Below, in pieces: positions 1-6,537 of a DNA stretch of 10,000 nucleotides. A program made the translations under genes and the position numbers. The notes beneath the pieces are model-generated. The model worked only from the letters and a program-made list of their open reading frames with translations, was not told the origin of the DNA and searched no databases. Numbering within the stretch: position 1 is the stretch's first letter; each line of letters opens with the position of its first letter. Source of the DNA: Dichotomocladium elegans (Eukaryota; Mucoromycota; Mucoromycetes; Mucorales; Lichtheimiaceae); the NCBI GenBank assembly GCA_025716815.1, contig JAIXMN010000077.1:1-10000 (forward strand), in the 5' to 3' direction.

Positions 1-189
1 TCATCGTCAGTATATAATTGTTTGCTGAGGGTTATTGATCAGCACCATAAACAAACGGGATTGCCGACCTGTTACTGTAAAAAGTTGTATAAAATAAAAC
101 ACGGACCTACCATTTATAACTGGTGTAACGGCCCCACTTTTTTCAAAAATAGATGAGACGGCAGCTGCGCCATGCTCCCCCCATTGACA
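1..189. other. Unassigned sequence upstream of the pol remnant
   Basis: I recognise no gene here. One forward frame is open from base 1 to the TGA near 156 (about 51 codons, with a few Cys and Lys residues), but it contains no zinc knuckle, no protease DTG/DSG motif and no other known signature. A TGTAACGGCC string near 123 has the TG start common in LTRs, but it does not match the LTR at 3544 and has no visible partner. It could be flanking DNA or a piece of another element. Confidence 0.4.
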
Positions 190-198
190 GTTTTTAGA

Positions 199-320
199 GG
201 AATAAGGTACTTTATTCCTGCAGAACAGAAGTTCACTTCAGGAATAAGGTACTACCTTATTCTCTATCTTATTCCCAGGAATAAGTGAGGGAATAAGGTA
301 CTTTTTTACTACCTTATTCC
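199..320. repeat. Cluster of nested palindromes built on GGAATAAGGTA
   Basis: Four inverted repeats occur in about 120 bases: GGAATAA 199-205 with TTATTCC 212-218; GAATAAGGTA 242-251 with TACCTTATTC 253-262 around a single C; CTTATTCC 268-275 with GGAATAAG 278-285; and GGAATAAGGTA 290-300 with TACCTTATTCC 310-320 around a 9-base loop. GGAATAAGGTAC occurs directly three times, at 199, 241 and 290. The cluster ends about 15 bases before the truncated pol frame opens. It may be a small foldback or MITE-like insertion, or a break-repair scar. No target duplication was identified. Confidence 0.75.
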
Positions 321-334
321 TCCTCCCAGGCGCA

Positions 335-1762
335 GTGTTGGGCACCACCGATCCACTTCTTATATGCTACAACCATCGAACTATCAAGCATTTGTTTGAA
401 GTTATGGATCTTAATGATGACACCGATGTCATAATAGGTCTAGACTTACTGCCAAGACTTGGTGTTGCTTTGACTGGCGTTGCGACAAGGTGGGATGATG
501 ACGACGAACTATTAAACAAGAAGGATGAACGTGTCGTGCCATATGAAGATGAAGCCGAACCGAACAATTCACCTGCAGGTACACCGTCTGAACAAACTGC
601 ATTCCATAGGGCACTCGAACCATATATCAAGGCCAATGCAACGATCCCGAAAGATGCTTTCTGTACGGTACCTGAGTCAGTCATCTATCTCGACACTCCC
701 AAAGGTGTATCCGCATATCAACGACAATACCCTTTACCTTATGCTGTACGTCCCATTGTTGATGATGCTGTCAAAAGTTGGCTCGAAGATGGTATTATTG
801 TCAAGGCATCCGTCAATTCCAGCTGGAACAGTCCTCTCACTTTGGCTGACAAGAAGGATGAATATGGCAACAAGACTGGCAAACGCCCATGTCTGGATCC
901 TCGCCACATTAATAAGTATCTTCCTGATGACCGATATCCATTACCTTTGATCAAGGAAATCTTTTCATCCTTAGGTGGTTCAGCTGTATTCACTATGCTA
1001 GATCTCAAGAGCGTGTTCCATCGATTCCAGATTAATGAAGCTGACCAGCACAAGACCACATTCACTTACGATGGAATCCAATACATGTTCCGCGGATGTC
1101 CTTTCGGTTTGAAACCAATATCATCCAAGTTCCAAAGAGTGATGTCGTCGATTTACAAGGAGATGCCATTTGTCCAAACCTTCGTGGATGATATCGTAGT
1201 ACACTCGCGTACAATGGCTGAACATACACGCCACGTCCAATTGGCTATCCAAGCACTGACCAACGTCAATTTGCTCCTCAATCCCGCAAAGTGCCATTTT
1301 GCCCAACGATCGGTTTATCTACTTGGATTCTGTATCTCGCAGAGTGGTATTACCCCTGATGAACGAAAACTTACCAATGTCCTACAGTGGCCTATACCAC
1401 GAACGGGCAAGGATGTAATGCGTTTCATGGGGATCATCAATTATTTCCGAGACCATATTCTAAAGGTTTCTGAGACCAGTGTGCCACTCGATGCATTACG
1501 TTCCGCTGGATCTTTGAATCAGCTCTGGACTGACGAGCATACTGCCTGCTTCAATAAGCTGAAAGCTATGTTAGCTGAGCGTACCCTCTTGCGATACCCA
1601 GATCTCTCATTACCGTTTTACATGGCTACTGATGCATCCAACTATGGGATTGGCGCCGTCCTCTTTCAAATGAACGATGGTGTGAAGCAATATGTATCAT
1701 TTATGGCTCACTCTCTCAGCAAATCTGAACACAACTATCAACAACCAAACGAGAGCTGCTAG
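335..1762 (+). pseudogene. pol remnant: protease end, reverse transcriptase, start of RNase H
   Basis: This open frame encodes about 475 residues and has no ATG at its 5' end (the first usable codon is GTG), so it is an internal piece of pol. Residues 32-39 (VIIGLDLL) are the C-terminal flap-side motif of a retropepsin; the catalytic Asp-Thr/Ser-Gly is not present. Reverse transcriptase follows, with catalytic Asp at residue 223 (LDLK) and the FVDDI box at 283-287, a common variant of YVDD. RT copies element RNA into DNA in cytoplasmic particles. The connection and RNase H start follow, with the first RNase H Asp at residue 433 (TDAS). The usual Gly after LDLKS is Val here. A one-base frame change near 1741-1750 ends the frame at TAG 1760-1762 in the middle of RNase H. 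Confidence 0.92.
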
Positions 1763-2091
1763 CAGTTGTATATGCGCTACAGAAGTTTCATCAGTATCTA
1801 TGGGGAAATCCATTCACCCTATACACCGATCATAAAGCGCTGACATACCTACATACCCAGAAGGTTGCTAATCCTATGATGATTAACTGGTTAGATACTC
1901 TTCTCGATTATTCCTTCCAAGTGATTCATCTACCAGGTATTGAGAATGTGCTGCCCGATAACCTTTCTCACTTGTTCGCCCCTGCCGACCAGCTGGAGGG
2001 GGGTGATGTTCCTATTATACAGTCAGCAAAGAAAAATCCGTCCAACAAACGTGTATTCGTCATCAACCTTTCGAATTTCCACAAGATATGA
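1750..2091 (+). pseudogene. pol remnant: rest of RNase H, shifted frame
   Basis: The reading continues in the neighbouring frame with the remaining RNase H landmarks: RELLAVVYAL (catalytic Glu), YTDHKALTYL (catalytic Asp) and the closing IENVLPDNLSHL segment, where Ty3/gypsy elements usually have an Asp-containing ADxLSR motif. RNase H removes the RNA strand of the RNA-DNA hybrid and makes the primers from polypurine tracts. The frame ends at TGA 2089-2091, while integrase homology appears in a third frame, so a second frameshift lies upstream of that stop. A polypurine-tract-like sequence lies inside this stretch at 1993-2009. Confidence 0.85.
1993..2009 (+). promoter_or_regulatory. Candidate central polypurine tract
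   Basis: Bases 1993-2009 match the 3' polypurine tract and LTR start at 3530-3546 at 16 of 17 positions (CTGGAGGGGGGT, then G/A, then ATGT). Such tracts resist RNase H and prime plus-strand DNA. Central copies are known in lentiviruses and in Ty1. Here the copy lies between RNase H and integrase. It could be chance, since the bases also encode Leu-Glu-Gly-Gly-Asp-Val, but the match extends past the purine run into the LTR-like TGATGT. Confidence 0.45.
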
Positions 2092-2777
2092 TGTGTCCAC
2101 CTGAGGCTGAACGTCCAGCATTGTTGGAAAAGGCACACTTAATGGGCGGTCATGAAGGAGCAGAGCATATTGTGTGATCGCTGCATGCCGATGGTGTCCA
2201 CTGGGCAAACTTGTTCCAAGATGCGGTAGAGCACGTACGATCATGCATTCAATGTCAACGTTACAACATTGGCAAACGAGGTTTCAATCCCTTGCGACCA
2301 ATATATGCATACTTACCAGGTGATCACTGGGCAGTTGACTTGATTAACTTTCACTGCACTTCATGCAAAGGGAACAATTACATTATCGTCTTTGTCGATG
2401 TGTGCACACGCTTTTGTATACTGCGCGCACTACCAGACAAGGTGGCCGATACCATCATTGAAGTTTTCAAGTCTGTATTCTGCGATTTCGGACTACCCAA
2501 GATTATTCAGTCAGATAACAGAAGCGAATTCAAGAACTTCAAGATGAAGACCTTTGTTGAGAATCTGGGAATTGACCACCGACTTACTACGCCTTATCAC
2601 CCACGCGCTAATGGTGTTGCCGAACGATGGGTGCAAACCACGCTGGGTGTCATTCGCAAGAAACTACAAGGTGCTGGTAAAGACTGGGATTTCTACGTTC
2701 CCAGTACACAGCTGGAAATCAACAGCCGCATTTCTGAGAGGTTGGGTTCCTCCCCATTCTCCCTCATGTTCGCGTGA
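2007..2777 (+). pseudogene. pol remnant: integrase zinc finger and catalytic core
   Basis: This frame is open from 2007, just after a stop at 2004-2006; integrase homology is clear from about 2100. The HHCC zinc finger has His codons at 2136 and 2151 and Cys codons at 2244 and 2253 (H-x4-H-x30-C-x2-C), and is interrupted by a TGA at 2175-2177. The catalytic core has Asp at 2337, Asp at 2514 and Glu at 2622, with exactly 35 residues between the last two, the D,D-35-E pattern that inserts retroelement DNA into chromosomes. The residue two after the second Asp, nearly always Gly (DNGSEF), is Arg here. A second TGA at 2775-2777 separates this part from the C-terminal domain, which continues in the same frame. 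Confidence 0.92.
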
Positions 2778-3236
2778 CGAATTAACGAGTTGAAAGACTA
2801 CCGCGACAAGAATGCTGTTGAAAAACGCGCGTCCACACACGAGGAATTAATGGAGCGTGCCGCGTATATGCACGATGTCGTCTTTCCTGCCTTGAAACGA
2901 AAAGTGGAAGAGCATGGAGATAAACAGAAGAAAAAATTTGACGAAAAACATCACTTGACAGACTTCCCAGAAAGGAGTCATGTGATGGTCCATGTACAGA
3001 ACCGGAAAAGCAAGCTAGCTCCGATCTTTGAAGGACCTTACACCGTGCTACGCAAAACACAAGGAGGATCATATGTGTTGCAAGACGAAACTGGAGCATT
3101 AATGCCTCGCGACTATTCACCCTCTGAGATGAAACTGATCAATCAAGACGAAGTTGTCCCTCAAGATGAATTATATGAAGTACAGGCCATCATTGCACAC
3201 AAAGGAAAGCCAGGAAACCGTCAATATCGCATATGA
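2778..3236 (+). pseudogene. pol remnant: integrase C-terminal region with GPY module
   Basis: This continues the integrase frame after the TGA at 2775. It encodes a Lys/Glu-rich helical stretch followed by the GPY/F module (KLAPIFEGPYTVL, Gly-Pro-Tyr at 3033-3041), which binds DNA and supports integrase multimerisation in Ty3/gypsy and gammaretroviral families. From about 3165 it runs into the first half of a chromodomain (LYEVQAIIAH). The frame stops at TGA 3234-3236, exactly where a chromodomain normally continues into its WKGY motif. Confidence 0.88.
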
Positions 3237-3470
3237 TGGAAGGGTTATGGACCTGAAGATGATCAATGGTTGACACCCGACAAATTCACCGATCCTGGAT
3301 TCATCATCAAATACTGGCATAGACTGGGACAAGATGAAAAGAATGCTGATGTACCACCCGAAATTGAGTCATCGCACAAAAAGGATAAAGTACCCAGCAA
3401 GAAACGATCACGATCTGACTATAACAAGACCGACAAGAATTTGAGAAGAAGTCAGAGACGAAGATCTTAA
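3237..3470 (+). pseudogene. pol remnant: second half of chromodomain and basic tail
   Basis: In the same frame after the TGA at 3234 comes WKGYGPEDDQW, the core of a chromodomain, followed by its C-terminal helix (FIIKYWHRLG) and a very basic tail ending at TAA 3468-3470 (NLRRSQRRRS). In chromoviruses this domain at the end of integrase is thought to direct integration to chromatin with particular histone marks. The basic tail could serve as a nuclear localisation signal; that is inference. Confidence 0.88.
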
Positions 3471-3529
3471 TTTACTCAATATCCCACAATCGACCGTACT
3501 CCTTACAATTCTTTCACGATTGTCCCAAT
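3471..3529 (+). other. Short noncoding link between pol and the polypurine tract
   Basis: About 60 bases separate the pol stop from the polypurine tract. No gene or motif is visible, and the length is normal for the 3' untranslated part of this element class. Confidence 0.6.
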
Positions 3530-3540
3530 CTGGAGGGGGG
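3530..3540 (+). promoter_or_regulatory. 3' polypurine tract
   Basis: CTGGAGGGGGG is followed by TAA and then TGT, the likely LTR start. A purine run directly upstream of the 3' LTR is where plus-strand synthesis starts in LTR retroelements. Confidence 0.85.
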
Positions 3541-3543
3541 TAA

Positions 3544-3999
3544 TGTCGCATAGGTGATTGCAAGAGCACCAATGAAGTGAATATCCATGGCAATGATGTA
3601 AAGAACTGGAACAACCGCAATACAGAAACACGACTCAGCCAAGGGAAACACGATCATACATAGCCACTAGATCCATATCCACAGTCTTTTCTCCTCTATT
3701 TTTTCCCACTGGGTTTTTTGAGGTTTTACCGACGTGAGGATGGTCTGGGATTCAGCTACAGGAACGAACGAAAAGTTTTTCTATGACTTGTCAAGTACCA
3801 CGCCCTAACAACTCCTCTTATGGAAATTTCCAGGACAATTGACCCATGTCAATCGGGCGGAATCTATTTTATCCATAACAATATATAAACAACTATGTAG
3901 TGTAGGAGTAAACAGACAGAAGAATTTTTTCTTTCTATTAAAAACACCTCCAAGAGTCTCATTGTACTTTGACAGTCTCTACAAACCTTATTTACCACA
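3544..3999 (+). repeat. 3' LTR of the Ty3/gypsy element
   Basis: The LTR starts with TGTCGC just after the polypurine tract and most likely ends with ACCACA at 3999, giving 456 bp with TG...CA ends. The right boundary is supported by the 55-bp array, which resumes in phase at 4000. It contains a TATATAAA element at 3882-3889, an ATTAAA polyadenylation-like signal at 3937-3942, and a CCCACTGGG hairpin flanked by T-runs near 3700-3720. The second LTR needed for proof is not in the window. Confidence 0.72.
3882..3889 (+). promoter_or_regulatory. TATA box in the LTR
   Basis: TATATAAA lies about 110 bases before the proposed LTR end, a plausible core promoter site for element RNA. Position and motif are the only evidence. 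Confidence 0.5.
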
Positions 4000-4450
4000 G
4001 TCAATTCAAGGACTTTTCCTCAAAACGTCCAAGTCATTTTGGGACTTGACTGGGGTCACTTCAAGGACTTTTCCTCAAAACGTTCAAGTCATTTTTACAC
4101 TTGACTGGTACCCATCCTAGGTCTTTTCCTCAAAACGTCCAAGTCATTTTTACACTAGACTGGGGTCACTTCAAGGACTTTTCCTCAAAACGTCTAGGTC
4201 ATTTTTACACTTGACTGGGGTCACTTCAAGGACTTTTCCTCAAAACGTCTAGGTCATTTTGGGACTTGACTGGGGTCACTCATAGGTCTTTTCCTCAAAA
4301 CGTCTAGGTCATTTTGGGACTTGACTGGGGTCACTTCAAGGACTTTTCCTCAAAACGTCCAAGTCATTTTTACACTTGACTGGGACCCATCCTAGGTCTT
4401 TTCCTCAAAACGTCCAAGTCATTTTTACACTTGACTGGGACCCATCTTAG
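4000..4450 (-). repeat. 55-bp tandem array, left arm
   Basis: About eight units of ~55 bp contain CTTTTCCTCAAAACGTC, then AAGTCATTTT, then TTGACTGGGGTC or a variant. Units alternate at a few positions (TCAAGGAC or CCTAGGTC; CCAAGTC or CTAGGTC; TACACTT or GGGACTT), suggesting recombination among subtypes. The same array lies inverted at 9285-9725. The first unit begins directly at the LTR edge. Confidence 0.92.
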
Positions 4451-4970
4451 GACTTTTCTGCAACACATGTGGGACATTTTCGGACATCTTTGGGACACTC
4501 TCTAGGTGTTTTCTGATGTGAATCGCAGCATCCTTTATCGCAAAAAAAATACAAAAAAACATAAAAAAAATTAAAACTGCAATAAAATAAATGGCAAAAG
4601 CATGTGCGTCATGAAAACAAACAGAAACCTGAAAATAAAATTTTCAGCTCATGTTTTTTCGTAATAACCGCGCATTTGCATTCTTCTCATGCAAATGCCG
4701 CAATGGGTTCTTGTGCGCAAAATTTTGGCGCATCGAATAAACCAAGTTCCATGCCAAACGGACCAGAACTCGTTGAGAAACCCACAAAAGCACCTTCAGG
4801 AAAATGCATTCTCGACGCGCGAGGGGCTTTTTGACCCAACGTTCGTGCCCGGAGGGCCTCCAGAGTACCACCATTCGAACGGGCGCATCGAGAGCTTTCG
4901 AATGATCCAACGTTGAGCCCAAACGGACCACTTTACGACCTCCAAGTAATGAAAAACCTTCAAGGCCGAA
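4450..4970 (-). repeat. ~520-bp core, left arm copy (inverted)
   Basis: This is the reverse complement of 8765-9285, from the AT-rich block (4540-4600) to the segment ending CAAGGCCGAAATGA. Features shared with the right copy are a 10-bp hairpin (GCATTTGCAT 4672-4681 with ATGCAAATGC 4689-4698), a CCGGAGG/CCTCC near-palindrome around 4850, and CTGAAAAT/ATTTTCAG around an AAA centre near 4630. Open frames of 76-95 codons occur on both strands here, but the two copies differ mainly by amino-acid-changing substitutions, so I do not call a gene. Confidence 0.9.
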
Positions 4971-4974
4971 ATGA

Positions 4975-5590
4975 TTGACTAGGACTTACCCTAGGTCTTT
5001 TTTAGACTTGACTTGGACTTGGCCTAGGTCTTTTTTAGACTTGACTTGGACTGATCCTAGGTCTTTTTTAGACTTGACTTCTGGTCATCCTAGGTCTTTT
5101 TTAGACTTGACTTGGACTGATCCTAGGTCTTTTTTACACTTGACTTCCAATCATCCTAGGTCTTTTTTAGACTTGACATGGACTGATCCTAGGTCTTTTT
5201 TACACTTGACTTCCAATCATCTTAGGTCTTTTTTAGACTTGACTTGGACTGATCCTAGGTCTTTTTTAGACTTGACTTCTGGTCATCCTAGGTCTTTTTT
5301 AGACTTGACTTGGACTGATCCTAGGTCTTTTTTACACTTGACTTCCAATCATCCTAGGTCTTTTTTAGACTTGACATGGACTGATCCTAGGTCTTTTTTA
5401 CACTTGACTTCCAATCATCTTAGGTCTTTTTTAGACTTGACTTGGACTTGGCCTAGGTCTTTTTTAGACTTGACTTGGAATCATCCTAGGTCTTTTTTAC
5501 ACTTGACTTGGATTGATCCTAGGTCTTTTTTACACTTGACTTCCAATCATCCTAGGTCTTTTTTAGACCTGACTTGGAATGATCCTAGGC
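4975..5590 (-). repeat. 33-bp tandem array, left arm
   Basis: About 18 units of 33 bp have the form CCTAGGTCTTTTTTAGACTT, then GACTT plus a variable end (GGACTGAT, CTGGTCAT, CCAATCAT and others). Each has a CCTAGG palindrome and a short GTCT/AGAC hairpin over a T-run. Because 33 is a multiple of three, one frame stays open for about 216 codons as an 11-residue repeat. Bases 5049-5246 and 5247-5444 are an identical six-unit (198-bp) duplication. Confidence 0.93.
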
Positions 5591-5705
5591 AAGTCCAAGT
5601 CAAGTCAAAAAAAGACCTAGGGTAAGTCCCAGTCAAGTCTAGAAAAGACCTAGGCCAAGTCCAAGTCAAGTCAAAAAAAGACCTAGGTCCAAGTCAGTCC
5701 AAGTC
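5588..5705 (+). repeat. Three 33-bp-type units in opposite polarity
   Basis: At about 5588 the repeat reverses direction: after CCTAGG the units read AAGTCCAAGTCAAGTC, then A-run, GACCTAGG. The flip makes a local palindrome with the preceding array. These units are more diverged and end in degenerate CCTAGG-containing sequence. Confidence 0.85.
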
Positions 5706-5873
5706 TAAGGCAAAGTCCTAGGGCAAAATGGCCGAGGTCTAAGTGAAAATGACCTAGGGACAAGATGGCCAAGGTCTCAGACAAGGTCTTAAGGGAAAGT
5801 TGGCCTAGATACAAGGTAAAAAGTCCTAGGTGGAAAAAAAGTGCTTGTCAAAATGAAAAAAAAAGACAAGATA
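5705..5873. repeat. Degenerate repeat edge upstream of the 5S gene
   Basis: Scattered half-units (CAAGGTCT, GACCTAGG, AATGGCC, AAGTCCTAGG) without regular spacing look like decayed members of the neighbouring arrays. A-runs precede the 5S gene. No gene is visible. Confidence 0.6.
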
Positions 5874-5991
5874 ACCTACGGCCATACAATGGGGAATGCA
5901 CCGGATCCCGTTCGATCTCCGCAGTTAAGCCCCATCTGGCACAGTCAGTACTATGGTCGGGGACGACATGGGAATACTGTGTGCTGTAGGT
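5874..5991 (+). rRNA. 5S ribosomal RNA gene
   Basis: At about 118 bases it has the expected length and conserved core (GGATCCCGTTCGATCTCC, GCAGTTAAGC, GGGAATACTG). The helices can be paired by eye. Helix I pairs CCTACGGC (5875-5882) with GTGCTGTAGG (ends 5990, one G-T). Helix II pairs ATGGGG with CCCCAT. The outer 3' arm pairs CACAGT with ACTGTG, with GTCG/CGAC inside it. The product is the 5S RNA of the large ribosomal subunit, transcribed by RNA polymerase III from an internal promoter. A T6 run follows at once. Single dispersed 5S genes are common in fungi. It lies in the loop of the inverted repeat and could be functional; expression cannot be judged from sequence. Confidence 0.93.
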
Positions 5992-5996
5992 TTTTT
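5991..5996 (+). terminator. Pol III terminator of the 5S gene
   Basis: A run of six T residues directly after the closing helix of the 5S RNA is the standard RNA polymerase III stop signal. Confidence 0.85.
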
Positions 5997-6386
5997 GCTG
6001 CACTTTTTTTTTCCCCTTTCAATTTTTTTTGCGCAAGACACTATGCATGCTTCTTTTTTTTTTTATTACCATGCTCATTTACTTATTACTCGTGCTTTTT
6101 GAATATAGTGCACGGTTGAAAACAAAATTTTTTGTTCAAAAAAAAAAAGGTCAAGTTCCTAACCAAAGGTCAACCATTCCCCTTTACACCTTTCTTTGAT
6201 TTTTTGTAGAAAACGAATGTGTTTGATTATTTTTGTCACAAAAACACATCCAAATGCTTCGTTTGTCATTTCTTTCTGAAGACCATGGTGCACCATGTCT
6301 GTTTGCAAGGAAAGAAGAAAAAAAACGGAAAAAAAAAGAGGTGGAAAATGCAAAACCAGCGCAAAATGGAACTCTGCAGCAAAACC
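5997..6386. other. AT-rich spacer between the 5S gene and the tRNA-like unit
   Basis: About 390 bases dominated by T-runs (6000-6062) and A-runs (6135-6150, 6310-6340), with no convincing gene. A perfect 14-base palindrome, CATGGTGCACCATG, lies at 6284-6297. Open frames here are low-complexity readings of these runs. Confidence 0.6.
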
Positions 6387-6458
6387 CGCTTTGTGCGGGA
6401 TTCGAACCCGAATTCTTCGCTTTGATAGTCCAACGTACTAACCACTTGGTTATCAAGC
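6387..6458 (-). tRNA. tRNA-like sequence or degenerate tRNA, minus strand
   Basis: On the minus strand the 72-base segment carries an A-box-like TAACCAAGTGG (6442-6452, one mismatch to consensus) and a perfect B box GGTTCGAATCC (6398-6408). TTTT follows at once (6381-6384 on the complement), as expected of a Pol III gene. The T arm pairs at four of five positions and the acceptor stem at about five of seven. The anticodon stem does not pair well, so no amino acid can be assigned; position 34-36 would read ATC, unusual for a real tRNA. A tRNA pseudogene or the head of a SINE is more likely than a working tRNA. Confidence 0.55.
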
Positions 6459-6537
6459 TCACTTCTGTTTTACATAAAATAATCAACCAACATGACCGCA
6501 ACTTCAACATTTTTTGTGCATTACTCGACAGCATCAC

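Larger units (their letters stand above)
335..3999 (+). mobile_element. 5'-truncated, degraded Ty3/gypsy chromovirus retrotransposon
   Basis: The domain order is protease (C-terminal part), reverse transcriptase, RNase H, integrase, chromodomain, polypurine tract, LTR. Protease-RT-RNaseH-integrase is the Ty3/gypsy (Metaviridae) order, and a chromodomain after the integrase GPY/F module marks the chromovirus lineage. Gag, the protease active site and the 5' LTR are absent. The pol frame is broken by two frameshifts (near 1741-1750 and between 2007 and 2088) and by TGA codons at 2175, 2775 and 3234, so the copy cannot make its own polyprotein. The right end abuts a 55-bp tandem array in phase, which suggests insertion into that array. 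Confidence 0.9.

Noticed and set aside
2175..3236. TGA read as an amino acid (alternative code)
   Set aside because: TGA is reassigned to tryptophan in known cases, but the three positions fit arginine. Two frameshifts and a missing 5' half also show ordinary decay.
3839..4120. A 93-codon frame crossing the LTR end
   Set aside because: It spans the LTR boundary and runs into the 55-bp array, so it cannot be an evolved gene.
4000..5590. Possible CRISPR array because of regular short repeats
   Set aside because: The units are head-to-tail with no unique spacers of constant length, and the context is eukaryotic.
4975..5625. A 216-codon open frame of 11-residue repeats
   Set aside because: It is the automatic result of a 33-bp repeat without stops in one frame. 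The right-arm array with uneven units does not keep it open.
6284..6297. Perfect 14-base palindrome CATGGTGCACCATG
   Set aside because: It is isolated, has no repeat partner and sits in low-complexity DNA. I see no reason to call it a site.
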